Assembly (NCBI GenBank): GCA_964599915.1
Contig: CAZRHR010000035.1
Location: 1 to 28,029, forward strand
Direction of reading: 5' to 3'
Length of the DNA: 28,029 bases
From: CAZRHR01 sp964599915
GTDB taxonomy: Bacteria; Bacteroidota; Bacteroidia; CAIKAF01
The position numbers and the translations under genes were made by a program. This document shows, one piece after another, positions 1 to 8,560 of the stretch. Numbering within the stretch: position 1 is the stretch's first letter; each line of letters opens with the position of its first letter. The notes below the pieces were generated by a model. It did no database searches, had not been told where the DNA came from, and saw only the letters and a program-made list of their open reading frames with translations.

Positions 1-1
1 C

Positions 2-1024
2 ACGGCTGCGTTAAATCCGAACGACTTTACGACCTTGGCTTTAAACCCCGGTTGTATCGCTCCGACCACCCAAGCTTCCAACCTCAGTTTTTCCAATGTG
101 GCGCAAACCACAGCTACGGTCAACTGGACCAACGGGAACGGAGCCGGACGCGTGGTGTACATCAACACCACCAACGCCTTTACCCCGCCGGCCAATGGTG
201 CGAATCCCACGGCGAACACAGCGTATGCCGGTGGTCAACAGTGCATTTTCAACGGAACCGGCAGCGGACCGGTGAATGTAACCGGCTTGGCGGCTTCTAC
301 CCAGTACTATGTGCGGGTGTATGAATATTGCAGCCCGGACTGGAATTATACTACCACATCATCGGTTAATAATCCCGGCACTTTTACCACCATGGCCAAT
401 ACACAGCCTCAATTGCTGCTACAGCCCGATTCACTGAGTGGATTTAGTTATATTGTAGGCTCAGGTCCAAGTAGTATGCAAACCTACACCCTTTCCGGAA
501 GTAACCTTACGGGTGCAGGAAACCTTGTGGTGAGTGCGAGTAATGCCTTTGAAATTTCTACGGATGGACAAAATTTCAGCGCTTTAAGTCTTGTGCCTTT
601 TGGAAATGGCGTTGTAACAGGGCAGCCTTTCCCTTTGTTTGTAAGGTTGAAGGCAGGCCTAGGCGTTGGTTTATATCCATTTGAGCTGCAAACTCACAAT
701 GGGGGAGGAGCGAGCGTGAACTTGGTATGTTCAGGAGAGGTGAAAGGAACCTCTTCTATTTCTACCTCAGAAACAATAGATTGGTCATTATACCCAAATC
801 CCATCCGCCATGTTCTCCACGTGTCTTTGGGAAAGGGTGACTATGAGTTAGTTTGGACTACTTTATTGGGAAAAGTGGTGCGGGTAGAAGAACAGAAAGT
901 AAATGACCAGACCGAGGAACTGACCTTCTCCAGAGGACAACTTTCTTCGGGAGTGTATTTACTTGTCATTCGGGAAAAACAATCCGGAAAAATGGGAGTA
1001 GAAAGGCTCATTTATGTGGATTGA
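2..1024 (+). CDS. T9SS-secreted fibronectin-III-like protein, 3' part only
   Basis: The reading frame is open from the left edge, so the true start lies outside the window and only the last 340 or so residues are present. The visible part begins with a fibronectin type III-like module (a 'TTATVNWTNGNGAGRVV' strand, then 'GLAASTQYYVRVYEYC', the usual late FN3 strand). A second beta-sandwich-like module of about 100 residues follows ('TYTLSGSNLTG ... AFEISTDGQNFS ... GLYPFELQTHNGGG'). The last 75 or so residues form a T9SS type-A sorting domain ('WSLYPNPIRHVLHVSLG', 'GQLSSGVYLLVI'). The protein is therefore expected to cross the outer membrane by T9SS and be anchored or released. Base composition changes inside the gene: the FN3 part is much richer in G+C than the rest. 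No catalytic domain is visible; any would lie upstream. Family call is firm for the C-terminus, function unknown. Confidence 0.85.
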   Translation, partial: TAALNPNDFTTLALNPGCIAPTTQASNLSFSNVAQTTATVNWTNGNGAGRVVYINTTNAFTPPANGANPTANTAYAGGQQCIFNGTGSGPVNVTGLAASTQYYVRVYEYCSPDWNYTTTSSVNNPGTFTTMANTQPQLLLQPDSLSGFSYIVGSGPSSMQTYTLSGSNLTGAGNLVVSASNAFEISTDGQNFSALSLVPFGNGVVTGQPFPLFVRLKAGLGVGLYPFELQTHNGGGASVNLVCSGEVKGTSSISTSETIDWSLYPNPIRHVLHVSLGKGDYELVWTTLLGKVVRVEEQKVNDQTEELTFSRGQLSSGVYLLVIREKQSGKMGVERLIYVD

Positions 1025-1046
1025 GGCTCGTCTTACCCTTTAAAAA

Positions 1047-1086
1047 TCAAAAAGCCAGATCGCGAAATGCCTTCTGGCTTTTTTGA
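1047..1086 (+). terminator. Rho-independent terminator after the T9SS-secreted protein gene
   Basis: An 11-bp perfect stem (AAAAAGCCAGA at 1049-1059 with TCTGGCTTTTT at 1073-1083) closes a 13-nt loop and ends in six T residues, 25 nt after the stop codon at 1024. The A tract on the 5' side means it could also act weakly on the other strand. Confidence 0.85.
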
Positions 1087-1671
1087 TATTCATAAGGAAA
1101 TGGGTGTATCCCGCCATTTCATCTTGCTCCTTTTTCCCCTCATAATTTAGCATAGAGTTGCAATCATGCCCTAGGCTCAAATGAACTAAACAACTTTAGA
1201 TTTCCCTTAGGAAACCATGAAAAGGCAGTTATTGGTTTAGGTTCCAGCGGAAGAGTAAATGTTTTTCCCATTTATTTAACCCCATCTCGCCAAGTAAGAA
1301 TTGTAAGGGTTTTTTGCCATCATGATGTAAGGTTGGTCTTTGCACCCTCAGACAACTCTGCTTTATCCTTGGCTTTTTCAAGTTGCTAATGATCTTTTCA
1401 ACATCACAATGCCCGATTATCTTAGGTTTGGGCTATTGAAATTTCACTTTTCCCATTTAGTTCTAACCTGTTTTAAGACAAAATATCACGATGTCTATTT
1501 TAAAGTTACATTCCATTTAGTCCCCTTGTATTGGTTTTAACGGACTGAAGCATGGATAAAAAATAAAACCCAACCAAATCAAGGGATTTGCCAGTTTTGA
1601 GTCTATCGTTTTGCCACTTTCAACCTGGTGTTGAAGGACTTTAAGCTCACTTTTACAAAGTAAAATTCAGC
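1087..1671. other. AT-rich non-coding stretch
   Basis: About 585 bp without a credible gene. It is richer in A+T than its neighbours and has no protein-like frame; the longest open frame (66 codons near 1340-1540) has a composition typical of random translation. One further hairpin is visible just after the terminator: GAAATGG at 1097-1103 pairs with CCATTTC at 1114-1120 and is followed by a T-rich tract, possibly a second, weaker terminator. I see no promoter, RNA gene or repeat that I can support here. Confidence 0.5.
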
Positions 1672-1700
1672 AAAAAAAAAGCCCCCGACCGGCGGGGGCT
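1672..1700 (-). terminator. Rho-independent terminator of the nuclease operon
   Basis: Read on the minus strand, an 8-bp GC-rich perfect stem (AGCCCCCG / CGGGGGCT, arms 1693-1700 and 1680-1687) with a 5-nt loop is followed by nine T residues (1680-1672). It lies about 20 nt beyond the stop codon of the endonuclease gene and closes the four-gene transcription unit that starts at 8410. Confidence 0.93.
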
Positions 1701-1718
1701 AAATGATGTATGTACGTA

Positions 1719-4061
1719 TTACTGACGAACAATTTTTTGGGTGTAGCTACCTTCTGGTGTATTTACATGAAGTAAGTAAATCCCCAAGGGAAGGTGACCC
1801 AATGAAAGGTTGGTTTGGTTATTTCCAGCTTGCATGTTCATGGATTCCGATAGGAGTGTTCTGCCTGATACATCGGTCAGGTAAAGTTTTGCCATTGCGT
1901 TGGCAGAACCCCAGAATCTTATGGAAACTTCATCTTGGGTAGGTACTGGAAAAACCAAAACAGGAAGATTTCCATGGCTTACCTCTTCTTGGCTTAGCGC
2001 GCCACAAGGAATGGTTGGATTAGCTACCCATGTCATGGTGTTGAAGTCAATGTAACAGGCCCAGTTAGGATTGTCTACAAATGGGTTTCTATTGCCTTGT
2101 AGGGAATCTAGAAAGTCATTCCGTGCAATGTCATAATTGGTAGGAGGATAGCTAAAGTGCCAGTTTAAGATGGTTTGTGCATCTTGAGCCCAGTTGATGG
2201 CAAAACCGTTGCAATTTTCACCAATTGGGGCATTAAAATTCCACGCATTTCCATTCACAGAATTGTACGTTACGGCCATGTACATTAGGGCCCTAGCTAC
2301 CCTTCCTTTGTGATGGTTTGAAGGTTCAAATACGCGGTTTCCAGCGGCATCCAGACCAAGTTTTGCGTTTCCATTCGGTGTGATCACAGTATTTACAATG
2401 CCAAGGGGATAATTACATCTTAACTCATTGACCAATTGAATCATAGGGAAAAGATTGTGTTGGTCGTTGTATTCAGGAAGTTCAGGTGAAGTCGCAGGGA
2501 AAGTAGGCATCCAAGAATGTGGCCAGCTATGTTCACGTGACGTACCTGTGGCTCCGAAGGCAAAAGGTTCACTGTAAAGGACGGGCAATTGAGAATATCC
2601 ACAGGTGAGCACCCTGTCACGTACAATGGAGCCGCTGAGTACAAACGTATCCCTTACATCAAAACCTTGAATCATAGTCCGGATGTAATCTGAATAGAAA
2701 ATAGCGGTATGCGGATTGATGGTGGTATGCAGGTCACTTACGAAAGTAGCCAAACTGGGGTCAATACCTTGATAATAAGTGGGATCCAACATGGTGGTTG
2801 GCGTGGTCACACTATTGGTGGAAGGTGCGGCGGCGTAGTTGATTACTGTTCCTGTACCATTGTATGGAAAAACGGCAAAGTGATAAGTGGTGTTGGCATG
2901 AATCCAGTTGGGTCTAAGATTAAGTGAAGTGCTGTTAGGGTTTCCAAGATAAACCACCTTGGCATTTCCAATGGTTTCACCCCGCGCGTAGGTTTGTCCA
3001 TCCGCCGGTGTTCCGGATACAGGGGCATTTTCACTACGAAGTACCAAGTATCCTCCATAGGCATCGGGACCTGAAGCCGGAAGGGTAAGGTCCACGCCGT
3101 ATCGGAAAGTTTTAACATTTGAGAAAGCGATGGATTGTGGAGCAAAGCTTGGGTCTGAAGCCAAAGAACCGCCAATACCATATAATTTCACATTGTATAC
3201 GGAGTCTGAGGTAAAGTCATTTGAGTAAACCGTCATCACAGCTTCTCTACTTCCTGCTACTGCCGGGGTGAAATTGAAGTTGACATTGGTGTTGGAAGAG
3301 GTTCCAATTTGAAGGGGAAATCCACCGGTAGTGATTACAAACTCAGCGGCCTGCGGCCCGGTGATGCGAATGGAGTCGATTTGAAGTGCATTTCCTGTGA
3401 CCGCCAAGTTTCTCAATTCAAGGGAAATGGGATTTGTGCTTCCCACCGGGAAAACAAAAGGAGAGGTCACACTCCCATTGAAAAGGGTATTTCCCTGCTG
3501 TCTTACTTGCAATTTGGGTTGGGTAAAGGGTGGAAGTGAAACAATAATGTTGTCCACTTTCACATTTCCACCGCCGGTAGATGCGTTTCCTGAAATTTTG
3601 TTTTGGAAAAAGAAACGTACAAAGCGAATGTTGGAGTTGGTAGGGACAACGGTGTCTTTTCTGCAAACCACAGGGGCATTTTGTGCAGGAAGGGATCCTG
3701 GACCTGTGTAGGTTTTCAACACGCTCCAGTTGGTGCCATTATCAGATTCCTGAACGACAAAAGTACCATCCCATACATTGGCGGATCCTGTTTGTCCACC
3801 GATTTCGTATGAAATGGGTCCAGGTTGGGCGGCAAACTCCATTTGAAGGAACCGTCCCGTAGCGTCAATTCTAAAGGATCTTGGATTGGGGGAGGTAATG
3901 TTGCAGGTAGATTGGATGTAAAAATCGGAACCTGCCGGTTGATTTGTGGTAAATCCAGGAGGCAAGGCGGTTTCAGCATCCCAACTGGTGGGCACCGGCG
4001 CTACTTGGGCCTGCATGATGCCAAAACCCAAAAGGAAAGGAAGTGTGTGTAACAATTTCAT
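1719..4061 (-). CDS. Secreted endonuclease I family nuclease with T9SS sorting domain
   Basis: A 780-residue secreted nuclease. A signal peptide (MKLLHTLPFLLGFGIMQAQ) is followed by a beta-sandwich discoidin/choice-of-anchor-like region (about 25-180), an Ig-like region (about 185-295), an FN3-like module (about 300-415), the catalytic endonuclease I domain (about 430-690) and a T9SS sorting domain (about 700-780; 'VFPVPTQDEVSIRFW', 'LGIYLLHV'). The catalytic domain shows the beta-beta-alpha-metal motif of the family: REHSWPHSW at 509-517, NDQHNLFP at 532-539 and the following 'VNELRCNYPLG'; the later 'FEPSNHHKGRVARALMYMA' is also family-typical. Members cleave DNA, often RNA too, outside the cell or in the periplasm. 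It starts 9 bp after the lipoprotein gene's stop, so it is the last gene of the operon. The long non-catalytic N-terminus is a surface-protein extension that classical periplasmic endonuclease I lacks. Confidence 0.93.
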   Translation of the reverse strand: MKLLHTLPFLLGFGIMQAQVAPVPTSWDAETALPPGFTTNQPAGSDFYIQSTCNITSPNPRSFRIDATGRFLQMEFAAQPGPISYEIGGQTGSANVWDGTFVVQESDNGTNWSVLKTYTGPGSLPAQNAPVVCRKDTVVPTNSNIRFVRFFFQNKISGNASTGGGNVKVDNIIVSLPPFTQPKLQVRQQGNTLFNGSVTSPFVFPVGSTNPISLELRNLAVTGNALQIDSIRITGPQAAEFVITTGGFPLQIGTSSNTNVNFNFTPAVAGSREAVMTVYSNDFTSDSVYNVKLYGIGGSLASDPSFAPQSIAFSNVKTFRYGVDLTLPASGPDAYGGYLVLRSENAPVSGTPADGQTYARGETIGNAKVVYLGNPNSTSLNLRPNWIHANTTYHFAVFPYNGTGTVINYAAAPSTNSVTTPTTMLDPTYYQGIDPSLATFVSDLHTTINPHTAIFYSDYIRTMIQGFDVRDTFVLSGSIVRDRVLTCGYSQLPVLYSEPFAFGATGTSREHSWPHSWMPTFPATSPELPEYNDQHNLFPMIQLVNELRCNYPLGIVNTVITPNGNAKLGLDAAGNRVFEPSNHHKGRVARALMYMAVTYNSVNGNAWNFNAPIGENCNGFAINWAQDAQTILNWHFSYPPTNYDIARNDFLDSLQGNRNPFVDNPNWACYIDFNTMTWVANPTIPCGALSQEEVSHGNLPVLVFPVPTQDEVSIRFWGSANAMAKLYLTDVSGRTLLSESMNMQAGNNQTNLSLGHLPLGIYLLHVNTPEGSYTQKIVRQ

Positions 4062-4070
4062 AACACAAAT

Positions 4071-4499
4071 TTAAGGAAGTTTTGTGGCCTGCACATACAT
4101 GGCCGGATAGTCGAAGCGGTTAAGGGTAAAGGCGTTGGAATTTAGTGTGGAAAAAGTGTAGCGCCGGGAACGCCAAATTTGTTGATAATTGGGCAAAGGG
4201 GAACTTGCATCAATCATGGTGATTTCGTTGGACTTAAAGGTAACAGATACAGTATCGGAAATGCTATATAGGCCGGAATTTCCTTCCACCTGCAACACCC
4301 AACGGCAAATGGCTGTATAGGCTTGGTCGCATGGCAAACAACTTAAGGTAAAAGTGGCGGTGTCAGGACGAACCAAAGTCAAAGTGTCCCCTGCAATGGC
4401 TTCTATATTCCACTGGCCCTCTAAAGTAGAAGCAATCCGATCTTCTTCATATTGACATCCCAGCAAAAGCAAAATGGCCAGGAAAAATGGATATTTCAT
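4071..4499 (-). CDS. Small lipoprotein of the nuclease/TonB-receptor operon
   Basis: A 142-residue protein beginning MKYPFFLAILLLLGC, a typical lipoprotein signal with lipobox LLLGC, so it is expected to be lipid-anchored, probably in the outer membrane. The mature part is mostly beta-strand-like with several cysteines ('LSCLPCDQAYTAICRW'), resembling lipocalin-like small lipoproteins in general size and the phrase 'EGQWNIEAIAGDTLTL', but I do not recognise the family firmly. An alternative ATG at 4511 overlaps the receptor stop codon as TAATG and would add four residues; the 4499 start gives the more regular signal peptide. Position directly behind a TonB-dependent receptor suggests a surface or periplasmic partner of the receptor, which is inference from context only. 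Confidence 0.75.
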   Translation of the reverse strand: MKYPFFLAILLLLGCQYEEDRIASTLEGQWNIEAIAGDTLTLVRPDTATFTLSCLPCDQAYTAICRWVLQVEGNSGLYSISDTVSVTFKSNEITMIDASSPLPNYQQIWRSRRYTFSTLNSNAFTLNRFDYPAMYVQATKLP

Positions 4500-4510
4500 A
4501 AGTGAATGCA

Positions 4511-7339
4511 TTAAAATGTGACGCCTAAAGTAACCATCCATCTTCTTCCTAAACCAGCGTATATATGAGCAGATTGCGCGGAAAAGGTAGCGCTATTGCC
4601 AAAGGCGTTGTCTATAGCGTCCGAAATGAATAGGTTATCAGTGAGGTTAAACAGGCTTCCCCGAAGGTCTAATCGTGTCTTTTTTACATAAAAATGATAA
4701 CCCGCATGGAGGTTCATAAAATAATAGTCCGGCATTCTCCAAGCTTGCCTTCCCAGGTTGGGTCCAAATCCTGAACCGGTGTTGGTGACCACATAGCTGT
4801 CTGGGTTGAAATTTGCGTAATTGTGTGTGAAAATGTTGATTTCAGGAGAAATATAGGATCGTTTGATCGGGGTGAAGCGAAGATTCAAGGCATAGGTATG
4901 TTGGGCGGCATCTCCCACCTTAACGCCTCTTGGATCAAAGGCCAGCGTTCCTGCAACACTTCCGTCCAAATTAAAATAGTCGGCTTGTACTGCTTTATTC
5001 CAAACCCAGTCTCCAATGCTGGCCATGGCTTCAATTTTCAACCATTTAAAAGGAATATACACAGCATCGAACTCTATTCCCATATGTCTGGCTCCCATGC
5101 CATTGGCCTGGACCAGGCGCGGTTCTCCATCAATGGTCACAGAAAGTGAGGTAGGGCGGTTGTTCCAAAATGTTAAGTAACCATTGATGTTCGCCGACAG
5201 TTTTTTGCTTTTATACCCATATCCCAATTCAAAAGAATAGAGCTCCTCATTGTTGGCTCCTTCTACTAACCTGAGGGGAGGCTGCACCAAAAAGGTAAAC
5301 ATGGGAACGCGGGAAAAATATCCCACATTGGCAAAGACATTATGATGTTGTGTGAGGTTATAATTCGCTCCTGTTTTTATGGTAAATCCCGGGCGTACTA
5401 CCCATGGTGTCGCGGCTGTGGTTAATCCTTGTGCATTTCTTGTATAGGTGGCGCCTTGATAATTGATGGTATCTGTATAACCAATGTTTAGGGTCGTATC
5501 GCCAATCACTAATTGTCTTTTGGCGAAGTGATTATATTGCCGATAGCCATTGATGGCGCCACTTAAATTGAAGAAAGCCGTAAGCTTAGGACCTTTGAAT
5601 TCCAACATGGCAAAAGCGCCACCCCACAGGATATCTCTTGAAATAAATTGGCGAAGGGTATCTCCTTCTCTACGCACCAAGTTACTTTGTCTGTTGAGGT
5701 TTTCAGACGAAAGGAAAACATCACCTCCCATTAAATCATGAATGGTAGAATATACCCTTCCATTGTAATAACGGCCATCTGCGCCACCGGATAAGTGCAA
5801 CCCTCGCCCTAAACGATGGTCAAAGGTTCCTAGTAACCCCGCCCAACTATGGTCATTATGGTCTTTTTGAATGAAATATCGAGAACGGCGTAACACCTGA
5901 CCCGTTACAGGATCTACATACTGATACGACGCATTTGGATTAAACGCATTTTCATTGTACATGCGCTGAAGGTCAATTTGCCGGTTTACATCAGCCGTGT
6001 TGGTGCTCACCGTGCTGGAAATTTCCATTGGCCGGGTTCCGCCTCCGTTTCCAGCGGAATAATACATGACCAGGTTCATGGAAAACTGATCATTGACCTG
6101 AATAAAGTCAGAGAGGGAAATAACGGGCTTGAAAAACTGATTTACAGTGGTATTCATGAATTCTCTTGACAAGCCATTAGCCGCCACATGATCCTCTAAA
6201 GAGACTTGCCCGCTGGCATAGGCGGCATCGGCTTGCGCATTTCCGGTGCGGGTGCGGTAAAATTCATTCCACCCGAAATAATAGCGATTTCCAAGCTCCG
6301 GCACATTTGGATTTAAGGTCATGCCTAAATCGGATGCCAAGTCTTTACTTACTTGTTCAACGCCGTACCTGTAATAAAAACTCCTTTGTCCAGAAGTTTG
6401 AGGTGCTCCAAATGCAGAGAGGCTCAAAAGATGCTTCCCTGCCATTTTATTGACTTTAAAATAGCCAAAGAACATTTGTGAATTTAATCCATCTACCCAA
6501 CCTTGATTCGTTCTAAAGGACGCTGCGGCCATGATGTTCCAATCTCCTTTTAAGCGTCCTGTGGAACCGCTAATCACGGTTCTAAAATTCATGTCGTTGC
6601 CAATTTCTTGTTTAATGGCTAATGTTTTCTTCATGTCCAAACCACGGGTCATGATATTAACCGTTCCGCCAATGGCTGGCAGAGCCAGTTTACTAGCACC
6701 TAATCCACGCTGCACTTGCATGGTTTGGGTCATTTGATCTAAGCCAAACCAATTGGTCCAGAAGACGCGTCCATTGAACATGTCGTTCATGGGGACACCG
6801 TCAATAAGAACCAAGACGTTTTGTGCGGAAAACCCTCGAATGGTCACCCTTGCATCTCCATCTCCGCCCCCTTGTTGGGTGGCATACACGCCCGGAGTTG
6901 AATTTAAAAGCATGGGTAAATCCTGGGCACCCAATCTCTCAGTTATGGTTTGGGCTGAAATATTGCTGTAAGCAACCGGCGTTTCTCTGGGTTTGGCGAT
7001 ATCCGCAACCAAATCGATGGCCTGTAATTCTGTGCTTTCAAGGCTAATGTTTAATTGCACAGGCTGTTGGGCCACAGTGACCTTTTGCTGTTGGGTTTTG
7101 TAGCCTACATAAGACACTTGAAAAACATATTCCCCTGGAGGAAGCGGAATTGAAAACTGCCCTTCCAAATCGGTTGCGGTTCCTCTGTCTTGGCCATAGG
7201 TCACCGCAGCGCCGGGCAACGGTTCTCCGGTAGCTTTATCTTTAATGATTCCTGTTACACGCACATTTTGTGCAGATAAGGACAAAAACAAACCTGTCAG
7301 TACGGATACTGACAGGCTGAATAGCTTTGAAAATCGCAT
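4511..7339 (-). CDS. TonB-dependent outer membrane receptor
   Basis: A 942-residue receptor. A signal peptide (cleavage probably after LSLSA, about residue 23) is followed by a carboxypeptidase-regulatory-like domain (about 27-105; 'VTGIIKDKATGEPLPGAAV', 'GTATDLEGQFSIPLPPGEY'), the plug domain (about 120-235; 'LLNSTPGVYATQQGGGDGDARVTIRGF', 'LIDGVPMND', 'GGTVNIMTRG') and a long beta-barrel ending in an aromatic C-terminal residue (MVTLGVTF), as expected for Bam-dependent insertion. Such receptors import siderophores, cofactors, glycans, peptides or nucleic-acid products, powered by TonB-ExbBD; the substrate cannot be read directly. It sits 24 bp after the lamin-tail protein gene and touches the following lipoprotein gene, so it is co-transcribed with a secreted endonuclease. 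No SusD partner is encoded next to it, so it is not a classical polysaccharide-utilisation pair. Confidence 0.95.
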   Translation of the reverse strand: MRFSKLFSLSVSVLTGLFLSLSAQNVRVTGIIKDKATGEPLPGAAVTYGQDRGTATDLEGQFSIPLPPGEYVFQVSYVGYKTQQQKVTVAQQPVQLNISLESTELQAIDLVADIAKPRETPVAYSNISAQTITERLGAQDLPMLLNSTPGVYATQQGGGDGDARVTIRGFSAQNVLVLIDGVPMNDMFNGRVFWTNWFGLDQMTQTMQVQRGLGASKLALPAIGGTVNIMTRGLDMKKTLAIKQEIGNDMNFRTVISGSTGRLKGDWNIMAAASFRTNQGWVDGLNSQMFFGYFKVNKMAGKHLLSLSAFGAPQTSGQRSFYYRYGVEQVSKDLASDLGMTLNPNVPELGNRYYFGWNEFYRTRTGNAQADAAYASGQVSLEDHVAANGLSREFMNTTVNQFFKPVISLSDFIQVNDQFSMNLVMYYSAGNGGGTRPMEISSTVSTNTADVNRQIDLQRMYNENAFNPNASYQYVDPVTGQVLRRSRYFIQKDHNDHSWAGLLGTFDHRLGRGLHLSGGADGRYYNGRVYSTIHDLMGGDVFLSSENLNRQSNLVRREGDTLRQFISRDILWGGAFAMLEFKGPKLTAFFNLSGAINGYRQYNHFAKRQLVIGDTTLNIGYTDTINYQGATYTRNAQGLTTAATPWVVRPGFTIKTGANYNLTQHHNVFANVGYFSRVPMFTFLVQPPLRLVEGANNEELYSFELGYGYKSKKLSANINGYLTFWNNRPTSLSVTIDGEPRLVQANGMGARHMGIEFDAVYIPFKWLKIEAMASIGDWVWNKAVQADYFNLDGSVAGTLAFDPRGVKVGDAAQHTYALNLRFTPIKRSYISPEINIFTHNYANFNPDSYVVTNTGSGFGPNLGRQAWRMPDYYFMNLHAGYHFYVKKTRLDLRGSLFNLTDNLFISDAIDNAFGNSATFSAQSAHIYAGLGRRWMVTLGVTF

Positions 7340-7363
7340 GGATAATTGCGTTTTACCTTCTGA

Positions 7364-8410
7364 TTATTCTTTGATGAAGCGCTGGATGGAGGTTTTACCA
7401 TCCAACCAACCAATGCGAACAATATACCACCCTTGTCCGATTTTGCTTACATCCATGGAAATCTTACGTGGGTCGTGTAAAGAAATGGCGGATAAAACCT
7501 CACGACCTTGCAGGTCTAAAATGGTCACTTCAGTCATGTCTGCATCCGCTGCTAGGGTTAGCGTGTGTTGCGCTGGATTCGGATAAAGTAAGGTAGTTAT
7601 ACCAGTTAGTTCATCTAAGCTTAAGGTGCTACAAACGCAGGTATGAGCGCCCAAGCTATCAAATACATCTACTCCCACAGAATCCCATTCCACAGAAGGG
7701 TTAAACGTTTCCGGGGCTGGATTGGAAGTTACACCACCTGTAACAGAAGGTTTACGAACAAGCGTTTGGTCTTGTGACCAATATTGTCTGAAGTAAGGGC
7801 CATCTACAGTACTGTTATAGTTAGCAGGCATAGAGGAAAAAGGTGGAATGGCAGTCCATCCTGCGGTTGGATTAAAATTACCGGAGCTATTGGTGGGCCG
7901 TTCGCCAATGGAACCAAAAATATCTACACTTACCCAAGCCATGGCCACGTCATCAAATCGTTGCAACTCCATGGCGTCATCTCCGTTAAAACAAAAAGTG
8001 CGTCGATTTCCTGGATCTGGTGCACATCCATTGGATAAAAGCGTGTCAGCCTTAGCTTGAAGCGCTGGGTCAATGGGCGCTGTTTGTCCCGAACCGGCAG
8101 GGTCTGTAAGGTTCAAGGCTATAACATAGGTTCCTTTGGCAGGAATAAAAACACCACTAGGCAATGGACTTACTTTGGATGGGTCTACTGTTTCAATGTC
8201 ACCATTTAATGGCGGAGTGGAGCCATTGTCCCAACGAATGATTCTGTAACTTCCTAAATCGACAGGAGCATTGGTGGGATTATATAACTCAAGGGCCTTA
8301 TTGTTAAAGTTGCCCTCGACATATTCAGAAAAAAATAAGTCGGTACAATTTTGTGCAACAAGGGAAGTACCCAAGGTTGCCATGCTGAGTAGGAGTAAAT
8401 GTGCTTTCAT
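7364..8410 (-). CDS. Secreted lamin-tail-domain protein with T9SS sorting domain
   Basis: A 348-residue secreted protein and the first gene of the operon. A signal peptide (MKAHLLLLSMATLGTSLVAQ) is followed by a lamin-tail domain (about 20-180) recognised by 'LFFSEYVEGNFNNKALELYNPT', 'VDLGSYRI' and the 'NGDDAMELQRF' strand. The C-terminal 75 residues are a T9SS type-A sorting domain ('LLYPNPAQHTLTLAADADMT', 'GQGWYIVRI'). In known proteins this lamin-tail type often precedes extracellular endonuclease domains of the ExeM/NucH kind; here it stands alone, and the nuclease is a separate gene three cistrons downstream. No catalytic domain is visible. A role in holding nucleic acid or nuclease at the surface is inference. 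A -7 element lies 28 nt upstream of the ATG. Confidence 0.9.
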   Translation of the reverse strand: MKAHLLLLSMATLGTSLVAQNCTDLFFSEYVEGNFNNKALELYNPTNAPVDLGSYRIIRWDNGSTPPLNGDIETVDPSKVSPLPSGVFIPAKGTYVIALNLTDPAGSGQTAPIDPALQAKADTLLSNGCAPDPGNRRTFCFNGDDAMELQRFDDVAMAWVSVDIFGSIGERPTNSSGNFNPTAGWTAIPPFSSMPANYNSTVDGPYFRQYWSQDQTLVRKPSVTGGVTSNPAPETFNPSVEWDSVGVDVFDSLGAHTCVCSTLSLDELTGITTLLYPNPAQHTLTLAADADMTEVTILDLQGREVLSAISLHDPRKISMDVSKIGQGWYIVRIGWLDGKTSIQRFIKE

Positions 8411-8437
8411 GCGTCAAATTTTAATCGAAATCTTTCA

Positions 8438-8445
8438 CAAAAGTA
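8438..8445 (-). promoter_or_regulatory. -7 element of the nuclease/TonB-receptor operon promoter
   Basis: Minus-strand TACTTTTG matches the Bacteroidota -7 consensus TAnnTTTG exactly and ends 27 nt before the ATG at 8410. No TTG is seen at the usual 19-21 nt further upstream, so the -33 part is weak or absent. Confidence 0.6.
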
Positions 8446-8524
8446 ACCCCATTTCTAAGATTTCTATCTTTTGCGTTATATTTTAACAAATTCAAAACAC
8501 TTGTTTTAGTTTTTTGCAAACCAC

Positions 8525-8554
8525 TTGTCCCTTGGATTGTTCTTTGTTCCTTTG
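8525..8554 (+). promoter_or_regulatory. Promoter of the isoprenyl diphosphate synthase gene
   Basis: TTG at 8525-8527 and TTCCTTTG at 8547-8554 (seven of eight matches to TAnnTTTG) are spaced by 19 nt, the normal Bacteroidota spacing. The -7 element ends 6 nt before the ATG at 8561, implying a very short leader. It supports 8561 rather than any upstream start, and lies back to back with the divergent nuclease-operon promoter. Confidence 0.55.
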
Positions 8555-8560
8555 TTTGAT

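Noticed and set aside
1340..1540. 66-codon open frame in the AT-rich gap
   Set aside because: Random-looking composition, no signal peptide, no domain, no promoter or coupling to a neighbour.
2843..3181. 112-codon open frame on the minus strand within the endonuclease gene
   Set aside because: It is a shifted frame of the real nuclease gene; the domains and codon use belong to the 780-residue frame.
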